Source of the DNA: Agrococcus sp. Marseille-Q4369
GTDB lineage: Bacteria > Actinomycetota > Actinomycetes > Actinomycetales > Microbacteriaceae
Assembly: GCF_018308945.1 (NCBI RefSeq)
Contig: NZ_CP070501.1
Span: 2,480,001 to 2,544,000, forward strand
Direction: 5' to 3'
DNA length: 64,000 nt
Under the pieces are notes generated by a model. That model was not told where the DNA came from. It saw nothing but the letters and a program-made list of their open reading frames with translations, and did not search any database. The translations under genes and the position numbers were made by a program. Shown in pieces: positions 24,691-33,777 of the stretch (the stretch's first letter is position 1; each line of letters starts with the position of its first letter).

Positions 24691-26100
24691 ATGGACGACC
24701 TCGTCCTCAACTGGGACCTCGGCACGGGAGGCCTGCTGCTGCTCGCGGCCGCGTCCATCGCGCTGCTGCTCGTCCTCATCATGGCGTTCAAGATCCACGC
24801 CTTCCTCGCCCTGATGATCACGAGCCTGCTCACGGCGTTCGCCGCCGGCATCCCGTTCGACCGGCTCATGCCCGCGCTGCAGTTCGGGTTCAACCCGACG
24901 CTCGGCAGCGTCATGCTGCTCGTCGCGCTCGGCGCGATGCTCGGTCGCATGATCGAGACCTCCGGCGGCGCGAGGGTGCTCACCGACAAGCTCATCGGCT
25001 GGTTCGGCGAGCGGCGCGCGGCCATGGCCGTCGGCGTCGCGAGCCTGCTGATGGGCTTCCCGATCTTCTTCGACGCGGGCCTCGTGGTGATGATGCCCAT
25101 CATCTACGCCGTCGCTCGCCGCTTGGGCGGATCGCTCCTGACCGTCGCGTTCCCCGCGGCGCTCGCCTTCAGCTCCATGCACATCTTCGTGCCGCCGCAC
25201 CCGGGGCCCGTCTCGGCATCCGCCATCCTGGGCGCCGACGTCGGCCTCGTGCTCGTGCTCGGCCTCGTCGTCGCGATTCCCGTCTGGTACATCGTCGGCG
25301 TGCTCTTCGGCGGCTGGGTCGGCCGCCGGTACGACATCGGCGTGCCGTCGATCCTCTCGGGCTCCGAGGAGGAGCACCGCGGCATGGAGTCGAACCCGGC
25401 GTTCGGCAAGATCGTCTTCCTGCTCGTCCTGCCGCTCGTGCTCATCCTGCTGAACACGGGCCTCAACATGTACGCCGCGACGACGGACGACGCGGATGCG
25501 TTCAAGGCCGAGCCCGTCGTCGCGCTGCTGCGCACCCTCGGCGAGACCCCCGTCGCGCTGCTCATCACCGTGATCGTCTCGATGTGGCTGCTCGGCTGGG
25601 GCATGGGCAAGGCGGGCACGCTCATCGAGAAAGTCGCCGACAGCGCGCTCGGCCCGATCGCCTCGGTCGTGCTCGTCACGGGCGCGGGCGGCATGTTCGG
25701 CGGCGTGCTGCGCGTCACGGGCATCGGCGACGCGATCGCCGACTCGCTCAACTCGATCGGCATGCCGGTCATCGTCGCAGCCTTCCTCATCTCGCTCATC
25801 GTGCGCATCGCGCAGGGCTCGGCGACCGTCGCGCTCACGACGGCCGCGTCGCTCATGGCGGGCGTCGTCGTCGACGGCGGCTTCAACCCCGTCGAGGTCG
25901 CCGCGATCGTGCTCGCGACCGCCGCGGGCTCGGTCGGCTTCAGCCACGTGAACGACTCGGGCTTCTGGCTCGTGAGCAAGTTCTTCGGCCTCGACGTCAA
26001 GACGACGCTCAAGACCTGGACGGTCGCGCAGGGCCTCATGGCGATCGTCGGCTTCGTGCTGAGCTTCGCGATCTACCTCATCGCGGGCGCCTTCGGGTGA
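24691..26100 (+). CDS. Gluconate:H+ symporter, GntP family
   Basis: A 469-residue integral membrane protein with about 12-14 hydrophobic segments. Family signatures are LLMGFPIFFDAGLVVMMPI, HIFVPPHPGPVSASAILGAD, RIAQGSATVALTTAA and GFSHVNDSGFWLVSKFFGLD. Takes up gluconate or related sugar acids such as idonate. ATG start at 24691 with GAAGGAGA upstream. It is the last gene of the operon and is followed by a terminator hairpin. Confidence 0.95.
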   Translation: MDDLVLNWDLGTGGLLLLAAASIALLLVLIMAFKIHAFLALMITSLLTAFAAGIPFDRLMPALQFGFNPTLGSVMLLVALGAMLGRMIETSGGARVLTDKLIGWFGERRAAMAVGVASLLMGFPIFFDAGLVVMMPIIYAVARRLGGSLLTVAFPAALAFSSMHIFVPPHPGPVSASAILGADVGLVLVLGLVVAIPVWYIVGVLFGGWVGRRYDIGVPSILSGSEEEHRGMESNPAFGKIVFLLVLPLVLILLNTGLNMYAATTDDADAFKAEPVVALLRTLGETPVALLITVIVSMWLLGWGMGKAGTLIEKVADSALGPIASVVLVTGAGGMFGGVLRVTGIGDAIADSLNSIGMPVIVAAFLISLIVRIAQGSATVALTTAASLMAGVVVDGGFNPVEVAAIVLATAAGSVGFSHVNDSGFWLVSKFFGLDVKTTLKTWTVAQGLMAIVGFVLSFAIYLIAGAFG

Positions 26101-26110
26101 TCCGGGAGCG

Positions 26111-26139
26111 CGGGCGTCGGCCGATCCGGTCGGCGCCCG
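26111..26139 (+). terminator. Terminator after the gluconate permease
   Basis: Hairpin with arms CGGGCGTCGGCC and GGTCGGCGCCCG (one mismatch) around a short loop, 10 bp after the permease stop. A TAGGCT box about 12 bp further may start the next transcription unit. Confidence 0.75.
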
Positions 26140-26286
26140 GCAGATGCGCTAGGCTCGGAGGCTGAACTTCGGCGAGGGATGCGGACGCATCCGTGATCGA
26201 CGCGGTGGCAGCAGCAGGCACAGTCCTCACGCTTGGCGCGTTCGAGTCGACCTACGACGGGCTGCGGCCCACCAAGGAGCACCTCC

Positions 26287-26907
26287 ATGAGCGACAACAA
26301 GCTCGAGACCGAGCCCCGCACGTCCTTCGGCAAGGGCGCGGCCCGCAAGATCCGCGCCGCAGGCAAGGTCCCCGCGGTCCTGTACGGCCACGGCACCGAG
26401 CCCAAGCACCTCACGCTCGACGCCCACCAGGTCTTCCTGCTCGTGCGCCGCTCGAACGCCATCCTCGACCTCCAGGTCGACGGCGCGTCGCAGCTCGCGC
26501 TCGTGAAGGACGTGCAGCGCAACCCCGTGCTGCAGGGCCGCGACGCCATCGAGCACCTCGACCTCCTGATCGTCAAGCGCGGCGAGAAGGTCATCGTCGA
26601 CGTGCCCGTGCACCTCGAGGGCGAGTCCTACCCCGGCACGATCAACAACCTCGAGGAGACCGCGATCTCGGTCGAGGTCGACGCGCTCAACATCCCCGAC
26701 TCGATCGTCGTCTCGATCGAGGGCCTCGAGGAGGGCGCGCAGGTGCTCGCGAGCGACATCCAGCTGCCCGCTGGCACGACGCTCGTCACCGAGCCCGACA
26801 CCCTCGTCGTCGGCATCATGGTGCCGGCCGCGCCGACGCTCGACGACGAGTCGGCCGAGGGCGACGTCGTGCCGAGCGGCGAGGCCTCGCAGCAGACGGA
26901 CGCGTAG
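26287..26907 (+). CDS. rplY: 50S ribosomal protein L25 / general stress protein Ctc
   Basis: 206 residues, the long two-domain form that binds 5S rRNA. The N-terminal 5S-binding domain has RTSFGKGAARKIRAAGKVPAVLYGHG and VKDVQRNPV. The C-terminal TL5/CTC domain has NNLEETAISVEVDALNIPDSI. An acidic tail ends in SQQTDA. The ATG at 26287 is preceded by AAGGAG. An upstream ATG at 26233 is in frame but adds a non-conserved stretch and lacks a ribosome site. A leader of about 130 bases precedes the gene. pth follows after 17 bp, a standard pair. Confidence 0.96.
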   Translation: MSDNKLETEPRTSFGKGAARKIRAAGKVPAVLYGHGTEPKHLTLDAHQVFLLVRRSNAILDLQVDGASQLALVKDVQRNPVLQGRDAIEHLDLLIVKRGEKVIVDVPVHLEGESYPGTINNLEETAISVEVDALNIPDSIVVSIEGLEEGAQVLASDIQLPAGTTLVTEPDTLVVGIMVPAAPTLDDESAEGDVVPSGEASQQTDA

Positions 26908-26924
26908 TCTCCCGCGCGCACGCC

Positions 26925-27500
26925 GTGACGGAGTCGTGGCTCGTGGTCGGGCTCGGGAATCCCGGGCCCGACTACGCGCGCACGCGCCACAACATCGGCC
27001 AGATGGCGCTCGCCGAGGTCGAGCGGCGAGCCGGCGCGACGCCCAAGCGCCACGGCCGCGCCGCCGCCCTCGTCGCCGAGTCGCGCATCGTCGGCGGACC
27101 GAAGGTCGTCACGGCGTTCCCGACCACCTTCATGAACCGCTCCGGCGGCCCCGTCGCGCAGCTCATGGACTGGTACGGGGTCGAGGCCGAGCACGTCATC
27201 GTGCTGCACGACGAGCTCGACCTGCCGCTCGGCGAGATCCGGCTCAAGCAGGGCGGCGGCCACGGCGGCCACAACGGCATGCGCGACATCATCGCCGCCC
27301 GCGGCGGCGACGTGCTGCGCGTGCGGCTCGGCATCGGCCGCCCGCCCGGGCGCCAGGACCCCGCCGACTTCGTGCTCAGGCCGTTCGCGAAAGCGGAGCA
27401 GGCGGAGGCCGATCTGCTCGTCCAGCTCGGCGCGGACGCGGTCGAGCGCATCATCGCCGAGGGCTTCCTCGCGGCTCAGCAGCGCATCCACGCCCGCTGA
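26925..27500 (+). CDS. pth: Peptidyl-tRNA hydrolase
   Basis: Releases peptides from prematurely dropped peptidyl-tRNA. It has 191 residues. Conserved parts are VVGLGNPGPDYARTRHNIG (catalytic His in RHN), TFMNRSGG, VLHDELDLPLGEIRLKQGGGHGGHNGMRDI and LRVRLGIGRPPGR. GTG start at 26925, shortly after the rplY stop. Confidence 0.97.
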   Translation: MTESWLVVGLGNPGPDYARTRHNIGQMALAEVERRAGATPKRHGRAAALVAESRIVGGPKVVTAFPTTFMNRSGGPVAQLMDWYGVEAEHVIVLHDELDLPLGEIRLKQGGGHGGHNGMRDIIAARGGDVLRVRLGIGRPPGRQDPADFVLRPFAKAEQAEADLLVQLGADAVERIIAEGFLAAQQRIHAR

Positions 27501-27559
27501 AGCCGAACGCTCGACCGCCCGCCGCTAGCATGGGATGCCGACCGGAAGGAACCTCGCCA

Positions 27560-28033
27560 GTGCGCCGAACCGCCATGCTCGCGACCGTCGTCATCGCGGC
27601 GAGCGTCGCCCTCACGGGCTGCTCGAGCGGCGGCAGCGATGAAGAGCAGGTGCAGGGCCCGCACGGCTACACGCTCTCTGCGCGCAGCCCCGACGGATCG
27701 CTCCTGTGGTGGGACCGCTCGCCCGAGTCCGGCCTCACCGACCTCATCCTCGAGGACCCCGACGGCCGCTTCCTCGCCTCGTGCCTCGGTGCGGGTCCGC
27801 TGCTGTGCGTCGCGGGCCCGGAGACGGCGAAGGGCGCGCTCGTCATCGCGCCCGTCGGCGCCGAGCGCGCAGTCATGACGTGGTACGGCCAGGAGGTCGA
27901 GCTCGCCCGCGGCGAGAACGTCCCCGAGGACGCGCCGCCCGTGTTCGTCGGCGTCATGCCGCCCGCGCAGGCCGAGGGCGGCTACTCCCTGCAGGTCTTC
28001 GACGGTGCCGGCGCCGTCGTGATGAGCCAGTGA
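27560..28033 (+). CDS. Putative lipoprotein
   Basis: 157 residues. A signal peptide (RRTAMLATVVIAASVALTG) ends in a lipobox with Cys in LTGCSS, so the mature protein is expected to be lipid-anchored outside the membrane. The rest is a small beta-rich domain (GYTLSARSPDGSLLWWDRSP; MTWYGQEVELARGENVPEDA). No family recognised. GTG start at 27560 with GGAAGGA about 10 bases upstream. It sits between pth and mfd. Confidence 0.75.
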   Translation: MRRTAMLATVVIAASVALTGCSSGGSDEEQVQGPHGYTLSARSPDGSLLWWDRSPESGLTDLILEDPDGRFLASCLGAGPLLCVAGPETAKGALVIAPVGAERAVMTWYGQEVELARGENVPEDAPPVFVGVMPPAQAEGGYSLQVFDGAGAVVMSQ

Positions 28034-28057
28034 CAGCGGGCCAGTGAGGGTGGGCCA

Positions 28058-31000
28058 GTGAGCCTCGAGCCCCTCCTCGAGCTGCTCGAGCGCGGCGCGC
28101 TCGCCCCGGTCGTCGAGGCCCGACGGGGCGGAGCGCTCAGCGGCATCGAGGCGATGCGCGCACCGGTCGTCGCCTCGCTCGCGAGCGGCTCCTCCCGCCC
28201 GCTGCTCGTCATCACCGCGACCCGGCGCGAGGCCGATGCCGTGCGCGACGACCTCGAGGCCTGGCTGCCGAGCGCGCAGGTGCTCACGCTCCCCGCGTGG
28301 GAGACGCTCCCGCACGAGCGATTGAGCCCGTCGGCCGAGACCGTCGGCCAGCGCGGCGCAGCGCTCCGCGCGGTCGCTGAGCGCGACCCCGCAACGCCGA
28401 CCGTCGTCATCGCCTCGGTGCGCGCCGCGCTGCAGCCGGTCGCCGACAACCTGCTCGACATCGAGCCGGTCGAGCTCGTCGCGGGCGCTCGCGGCGTCGA
28501 CCTCGCCGAGCTCTCGCGCCGGCTCGTCGACCTCGCCTACCTGCGCGTCGACATGGTCACCCGCCGCGGCGAGTTCGCCGTGCGCGGCGGCATCGTCGAC
28601 GTCTTCAGCCCCGCCGCCGACCACCCCGTGCGCATCGAGCTCTTCGGCGACGAGGTCGAGCAGATGCGCTGGTTCCACGTCGCCGACCAGCGCAGCGACC
28701 CGACGCCCCTCGAGCGGGTCGTGCTGCCCCCGAGCCGCGAGCTGCTGCTGACGGATGCGGTGCGCGCGCGGGCGCGCCAGCTCGCCCCCGAGTTCCCCGG
28801 CATCGCGCAGATGCTCGAGAAGATCGCGGAGGGCATCCCGGTCGAGGGCATGGAGTCGCTCGCGCCCGCGCTGCTGCCGCGGCTCGTGCCGGTGACCCAC
28901 TACCTGCCCGACGCGGGCGTCGTCGTGCTCGGGCCCGAGCGCATCCGGGATCGCGTCGCGAGCCTGAACGAGACCAACCAGGAGTTCCTGCAGGCCGCGT
29001 GGAGCGCCGCGACCGCGGGCGGGGAGGCGCCCGTCGACCTCAGCAGCGGCTTCCTGAGCCTCGACGAGCTGCACGACGCGGTCGACGGCCCGTGGTGGAC
29101 GCTCTCGACCCTGCAGGCCGACGAATCGGTCGACGCGATCGACGCGCACGCCGTGCCGAGCTTCGCCGGCCGCGCCGATGGCGCCGTCGAGCACCTCCGC
29201 GAGCGCACGCGCGACGGCTGGCGCGTCGTCGTCACCGCGGCCGGCCACGGCATGGTCGAGCGCGCCGTGCAGGTGCTCGGCGAGCACGGCGTCGCCGCGC
29301 GCGAGGTCGACGCGCTGCCCGCCGAGCTCGAGCCCGGCATCGTGCACGTCACGCGGGCTGCGATCGAGCACGGCTTCTCGCTGCCCGAGGAGCGCGTCGA
29401 GCTCGTGAGCGAAGCCGAGTTCTTCGGCCGCGCGGTCGGCGTCGACAGCCGCCAGCCGCACAAGCTCGCCGGCCGCCGCCGCTCGGTCGTCGACCCGCTG
29501 CAGCTCAAGGCGGGCGACTACGTCGTGCACGAGACGCACGGCGTCGGCCGCTTCGTCGAACTCACCCAGCGCACCGTCTCGAGCGGCGGGCGGAACCCCG
29601 TCAAGACGACGCGCGAGTACCTCGTGATCGAGTACGCGCCCTCGAAGCGCGGCCAGCCGGGCGACCGGCTCTCGGTGCCGACCGACCAGCTCGACCAGCT
29701 GAACCGCTACGTCGGCGGCGAGGCGCCGCAGCTGTCGAAGATGGGCGGCAGCGACTGGCAGCAGGCGAAGTCGAAGGCGCGGCGGGCCGTGCGCGACATC
29801 GCGGTCGAGCTCGTGCAGCTCTACTCGAAGCGGATGGCCTCGCGCGGCCGCGCGTTCGGCCCCGACTCGCCGTGGCAGCGCGAGCTCGAGGACGCCTTCC
29901 CGTACGCCGAGACGCCCGACCAGCTGACGACGATCGACGAGGTCAAGCGCGACATGGAGCGGCCGGTGCCGATGGACCGGCTGCTCTCGGGCGACGTCGG
30001 CTACGGCAAGACCGAGGTCGCGGTGCGCGCCGCGTTCAAGGCCGTGCAGGACGGCACGCAGGTCGCCGTGCTCGTGCCGACGACGCTGCTCGTGCGGCAG
30101 CACTTCGAGACCTTCGCCGCCCGGTTCGCCGGCTTCCCGGTGCAGGTGCGCGCGCTCAGCCGCTTCCAGACCGACAAGGAGGTGCGCGAGACGATGAAGG
30201 GCATCGCCGACGGCACCGTCGACGTCGTCATCGGCACCCACCGCATCCTCGGGGAGTCCGTGCACTTCAAGGAGCTCGGGCTCGTCATCATCGACGAGGA
30301 GCAGCGCTTCGGCGTCGAGCACAAGGAGAAGCTCAAGGCGCTCAAGGCCAACGTCGACGTGCTCGCGATGTCGGCGACGCCCATCCCGCGCACGCTCGAG
30401 ATGGCGGTCACGGGCATCCGCGAGATGTCGACGCTCGCGACGCCGCCCGAGGCGCGCCACCCCGTGCTGACCTTCGTCGGCGCCTACAACGAGCAGCAGG
30501 TCGCCGCGGCGATCCGCCGCGAGCTGCTGCGCGAGGGCCAGGTCTTCTTCGTGCACAACCGCGTCTCGTCGATCAACCGCGTCGCGGCGCAGCTCGCGGA
30601 GCTCGTGCCCGAGGCACGCATCGGCGTCGCCCACGGCAAGATGGCCGAGTCGCAGCTCGAGCGCGTCATCGTCGACTTCTGGGAGAAGGAGTACGACGTG
30701 CTCGTCTCCACCACGATCGTCGAGACAGGGCTCGACATCCCGAACGCGAACACGCTCATCGTCGATCGCGCCGAGCGCTACGGCCTCAGCCAGCTGCACC
30801 AGCTGCGCGGGCGCGTCGGCCGCGGCCGTGAGCGCGCCTACGCCTACTTCCTCTACGACGCCGACAAGCCCCTCTCCGAGACGGCGCACGACCGGCTCGA
30901 GACGATCGCGGTGCACAACGAGCTCGGCGCGGGCATGCAGGTCGCGATGAAGGACCTCGAGATCCGCGGCGCGGGCAACCTGCTCGGCGGCGAGCAGTCG

Positions 31001-31618
31001 GGGCACATCGCGGGCGTCGGCTTCGACCTCTACTTGCGGATGGTCGGGGAGGCCGTCGCGGTCTTCCGCGGCGAGGAGGACGAGGGCCCGCGCGAGCTGC
31101 GGCTCGAGCTGCCCGTCGACGCCGTGATCCCCGAGGACTACGTCGATTCCGAGCGGCTGCGGCTCGAGGCGTACCAGAAGATCTCTGCCGCGGCCTCGGC
31201 GCGCGACGACGGCGCGATCGACCAGGTGCTCGACGAGCTGCGCGACCGCTACGGCGAGCCGCCCGCGCAGGTGACGTCGCTCATCGCGATCGCGCGGCTG
31301 CGGCGCAAGGCCCAGCGCGCGAAGCTCTCGGAGGTCATCACCGTCGGCCCCAACCTGCGCGTCTCGCCCGCCGAGCTCGCGGAGTCGACGCAGCTGCGGC
31401 TGCGCCGCATGTACCCGGGGGCGAAGCTCAACGCGCAAGCGGCCACGCTCGTCGTGCCGATCCCGACCGCGGGCGGCGGCCGGCTCGCCGGCACGCAGGC
31501 CGAGCCGCTGCCCGACGCCGAGCTCATCGCGTGGGTCGATGCGCTGCTCGCGGCGATCTTCCCGCCGCCGAAGGAGCCATCGAGCCCGCCCGCCGACGAC
31601 GGCACGGCATCCGCATGA
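28058..31618 (+). CDS. mfd: Transcription-repair coupling factor
   Basis: A 1186-residue DNA translocase that removes RNA polymerase stalled at lesions and recruits UvrABC. The order seen is a UvrB-like N-terminal region, the RNA-polymerase-interacting CarD/RID domain near LKAGDYVVHETHGVGRFVEL, then the RecG-like motor. The motor has P-loop LSGDVGYGKTEVAVRAAFKA, DEEQ in IIDEEQRFGVEH and later helicase motifs (SATPIPRTLEMA; GRVGRGRERAYAY). The C-terminal TRCF domain ends at about residue 1150. GTG start at 28058. The stop overlaps the mazG start (ATGA). Confidence 0.98.
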   Translation: MSLEPLLELLERGALAPVVEARRGGALSGIEAMRAPVVASLASGSSRPLLVITATRREADAVRDDLEAWLPSAQVLTLPAWETLPHERLSPSAETVGQRGAALRAVAERDPATPTVVIASVRAALQPVADNLLDIEPVELVAGARGVDLAELSRRLVDLAYLRVDMVTRRGEFAVRGGIVDVFSPAADHPVRIELFGDEVEQMRWFHVADQRSDPTPLERVVLPPSRELLLTDAVRARARQLAPEFPGIAQMLEKIAEGIPVEGMESLAPALLPRLVPVTHYLPDAGVVVLGPERIRDRVASLNETNQEFLQAAWSAATAGGEAPVDLSSGFLSLDELHDAVDGPWWTLSTLQADESVDAIDAHAVPSFAGRADGAVEHLRERTRDGWRVVVTAAGHGMVERAVQVLGEHGVAAREVDALPAELEPGIVHVTRAAIEHGFSLPEERVELVSEAEFFGRAVGVDSRQPHKLAGRRRSVVDPLQLKAGDYVVHETHGVGRFVELTQRTVSSGGRNPVKTTREYLVIEYAPSKRGQPGDRLSVPTDQLDQLNRYVGGEAPQLSKMGGSDWQQAKSKARRAVRDIAVELVQLYSKRMASRGRAFGPDSPWQRELEDAFPYAETPDQLTTIDEVKRDMERPVPMDRLLSGDVGYGKTEVAVRAAFKAVQDGTQVAVLVPTTLLVRQHFETFAARFAGFPVQVRALSRFQTDKEVRETMKGIADGTVDVVIGTHRILGESVHFKELGLVIIDEEQRFGVEHKEKLKALKANVDVLAMSATPIPRTLEMAVTGIREMSTLATPPEARHPVLTFVGAYNEQQVAAAIRRELLREGQVFFVHNRVSSINRVAAQLAELVPEARIGVAHGKMAESQLERVIVDFWEKEYDVLVSTTIVETGLDIPNANTLIVDRAERYGLSQLHQLRGRVGRGRERAYAYFLYDADKPLSETAHDRLETIAVHNELGAGMQVAMKDLEIRGAGNLLGGEQSGHIAGVGFDLYLRMVGEAVAVFRGEEDEGPRELRLELPVDAVIPEDYVDSERLRLEAYQKISAAASARDDGAIDQVLDELRDRYGEPPAQVTSLIAIARLRRKAQRAKLSEVITVGPNLRVSPAELAESTQLRLRRMYPGAKLNAQAATLVVPIPTAGGGRLAGTQAEPLPDAELIAWVDALLAAIFPPPKEPSSPPADDGTASA

Positions 31619-32274
31619 GCGCGCTCGACGAGCTCGTCGCGGTCATGGCCCGACTGCGCGGCCCGGGCGGCTGCCCGTGGGACGGCGAGCAGACGCACGC
31701 GTCGCTCGCGCCCTATGTGATCGAGGAGGCGCACGAGCTCGTCGAGGCGATCGAGGCGGGCGACGACGAGCACCTCCGCGAGGAGCTCGGCGACGTGCTG
31801 CTGCAGGTCGTCTTCCATGCCGACATCGCGCGGGCCGAGGGTCGCTTCGACCTCGACGACGTCGCCCGGACGCTCACCGAGAAGCTGCGCCGCCGTCACC
31901 CCCATGTCTTCGCCGATGTCGCGGTCGACGGAATCGGCGACGTCGTCGCCAACTGGGACGCCATCAAGCGCGCCGAGAAGCCCGAGCGCGGCAGCGCGCT
32001 CGACGGCATCCCCGCGAGCCTGCCGGCGCTCGCTCGAGCGCAGAAGTCGATCCGGCGCGCGGGCCGGGCGGGACTCGCGCTCCCCGTGGAGACGACGGAT
32101 GCCTCGGCGCCCGAGACCGAGGAGGAGCTCGGTCGTGCGCTCCTCGCGCTCGCGCGCGGCGCGGCCGAGCGCGGACTCGATGCCGAGCGGGCGCTGCGCA
32201 CCGCGACGCGCGAGCTCGAGCAGCGGCTGCGCGCCGCGGAGGCCGCGGAGGGCTCGGGCGACGTCGCGAGGTGA
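31615..32274 (+). CDS. mazG: Nucleoside triphosphate pyrophosphohydrolase
   Basis: Hydrolyses (d)NTPs, including damaged ones, to monophosphates. It has 219 residues. Motifs are LRGPGGCPWDGEQTHASL, EEAHELVEAI and EELGDVLLQVVFHADIA (metal-binding EExxE...ExxD pattern), then RRRHPHVFADV and NWDAIKRAEK. The C-terminal MazG repeat is reduced to helices without all metal ligands, as in mycobacterial MazG. Overlaps mfd by 4 bases; the mfd-mazG coupling is conserved in actinobacteria. Confidence 0.95.
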   Translation: MSALDELVAVMARLRGPGGCPWDGEQTHASLAPYVIEEAHELVEAIEAGDDEHLREELGDVLLQVVFHADIARAEGRFDLDDVARTLTEKLRRRHPHVFADVAVDGIGDVVANWDAIKRAEKPERGSALDGIPASLPALARAQKSIRRAGRAGLALPVETTDASAPETEEELGRALLALARGAAERGLDAERALRTATRELEQRLRAAEAAEGSGDVAR

Positions 32275-32299
32275 TGCGGCGGTGCGGGAGGATGGGAGC

Positions 32300-32917
32300 G
32301 TGACCCCAGCCCCGCGAGACGAGCGCCTCGAGCGGCGTCGTCGCGCGATCCTCGCGGCGCTCGTCGTCACGGTCGTCACGACTGCGCTCACGGGCAGCGC
32401 CCACGCGCTCGGCGGCGGCGCGCCGCCCGACGCGCTGCTGCTCGCGACTGCCGCAGTGCTCTCGCTCGTCGTGCTCGCGCCCGTCCTCGGCGCGGGCGGC
32501 CTCGCCGCGACGCTGCCGAGGCAAGCGCTCGCCGTCGCCGCCGCGCAGCTGCTGCAGCACGTGCTCTACGCGCTGCCCGAGGCGACCGCGCCCGCTGTCG
32601 TGGCAGGCCACCCGCACGCGGGTCACCCGCAGCGCGGGAGCCTCGCGGGCGCCGTCCTGCACGAGCACGCAGCGATGCCGCTCGCGCACCTCGTCGCGGG
32701 CGCGCTGACGCTCGGGCTCCTGCGGCTCGCGCCGCGGCTCGTGGACGCCCTGCTCGAGGCCGTCTCGCTGCGCGTCGCGCTCGCGGTGCTCGCGTGGACG
32801 GGCCCTCGGCCGCGGCCCACCGCATCCATCTCGACCGAGCGCCGCGCGAGCCGCCGCGCGCTCGACGTGCTCCGCGGCTCGCTCGAGCGGCGCGGGCCGC
32901 CGCTCGCGACCGCCTGA
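32300..32917 (+). CDS. Hypothetical membrane protein with His-rich loop
   Basis: About 205 residues with three or four hydrophobic segments (AILAALVVTVVTTALTG; LLLATAAVLSLVVLAPVLGA; LAHLVAGALTLGLL). A loop near residues 95-120 is rich in histidine (GHPHAGH, HEHAAMPLAH). GTG start at 32300 after GGAGGATGGGAGC. It precedes a YcnI-type gene, a family often linked with copper handling; the His-rich loop fits metal binding, but this is inference. No family recognised. Confidence 0.65.
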   Translation: MTPAPRDERLERRRRAILAALVVTVVTTALTGSAHALGGGAPPDALLLATAAVLSLVVLAPVLGAGGLAATLPRQALAVAAAQLLQHVLYALPEATAPAVVAGHPHAGHPQRGSLAGAVLHEHAAMPLAHLVAGALTLGLLRLAPRLVDALLEAVSLRVALAVLAWTGPRPRPTASISTERRASRRALDVLRGSLERRGPPLATA

Positions 32918-33042
32918 CGCGACCCCTCCGCGCGCCGCGAGGTGCGCGATCCCGTCGCGCGCCCGACGGCGCGCGACCCCGGCGACCGCACCCGCGGCCG
33001 CCCGCAGTCGAGCGCGCCCCGCGCGCGCAGCAAGGAGCACCC

Positions 33043-33771
33043 ATGTCCACGTCCACCGACCGAGCCCGCCGACGCATCCGAGCCGAGCGGCGCATCCGAC
33101 CCCTGCCCACGCTGACGGGCACCGCGATCGCGGCCGCCCTCGTGCTCGCCGCGCCCATCGCCGCGAGCGCGCACGTGCACGCCGAGCCGACGAGCACCGA
33201 GCCCGGCGCGCGCGCCGACATCGCCTTCGCGATCGGCCACGGCTGCGACGGCTCGCCCACGACGGCCGTCGAGATCGAGGTGCCGGCTGAGATCGCGGCG
33301 GTCGGCCTCATCGCGAACCCCGGGTGGGACGTCGCGATCGACACCGCGGACGGCCTCCGCACCGTCGTCTTCACGGCCGACGAGCCGCTGCCCGACGGGG
33401 TGCGCGACACGCTCGAGCTGAGCGCGACGCTGCCCGACGACGCCGAGGACGGGACCGTGCTCGCCTTCCCGACGCGGCAGCTGTGCGAGGTGGGGGAGTC
33501 GGCGTGGACCGACGCCGACCAGTCGTCTGACACCCCGGCGCCCATCGTCACGATCGGCGGCGCGGCTGAGCACGCGCACGGTGGGTCCGCGGAGGGCGCG
33601 GAGGCCGAGCACGACGCCGATGCCGGTGGCGAGCACGCCGGCACCGAGGCGACGGCCGCGTCAGCGGGCGATGCGTCGAGCGCCGCGATGCCGATCGCGA
33701 TCGCCGCACTCGTCGTCGCGCTCGCGGCAGCGGCGCTCGCCGCCTTCGCCGCGTTCCGCCGCCGCGCCTGA
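33043..33771 (+). CDS. YcnI-like (DUF1775) exported protein
   Basis: 242 residues. A signal peptide (about 1-43) ends at ASA before the mature N-terminus HVHAEPTS, so the first mature residue is His, as in copper-binding YcnI proteins. The DUF1775 body contains DIAFAIGHGCDGSPTTAVEIEVP and LSATLPDDAEDGTVLAFPTRQLCE. A His/Glu/Asp-rich linker (AEHAHGG, EAEHDADAGGEHAG) leads to a C-terminal membrane anchor and RRR stop-transfer. ATG start at 33043 with AAGGAG upstream. Probable surface-anchored metal (copper) binding; role inferred from the family. Confidence 0.85.
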   Translation: MSTSTDRARRRIRAERRIRPLPTLTGTAIAAALVLAAPIAASAHVHAEPTSTEPGARADIAFAIGHGCDGSPTTAVEIEVPAEIAAVGLIANPGWDVAIDTADGLRTVVFTADEPLPDGVRDTLELSATLPDDAEDGTVLAFPTRQLCEVGESAWTDADQSSDTPAPIVTIGGAAEHAHGGSAEGAEAEHDADAGGEHAGTEATAASAGDASSAAMPIAIAALVVALAAAALAAFAAFRRRA

Positions 33772-33777
33772 TCCCGA

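Noticed and set aside
26233-26286. Upstream ATG for rplY
   Set aside because: The extra residues are not L25-like and the ATG at 26287 has a proper AAGGAG site.
27476-31438. Very long open frame on the minus strand opposite pth-mfd
   Set aside because: It is a shadow of the GC-rich third-position pattern of mfd; the translation is repetitive Arg/Ala/Asp-rich sequence with no domain, while the plus strand encodes complete Mfd.
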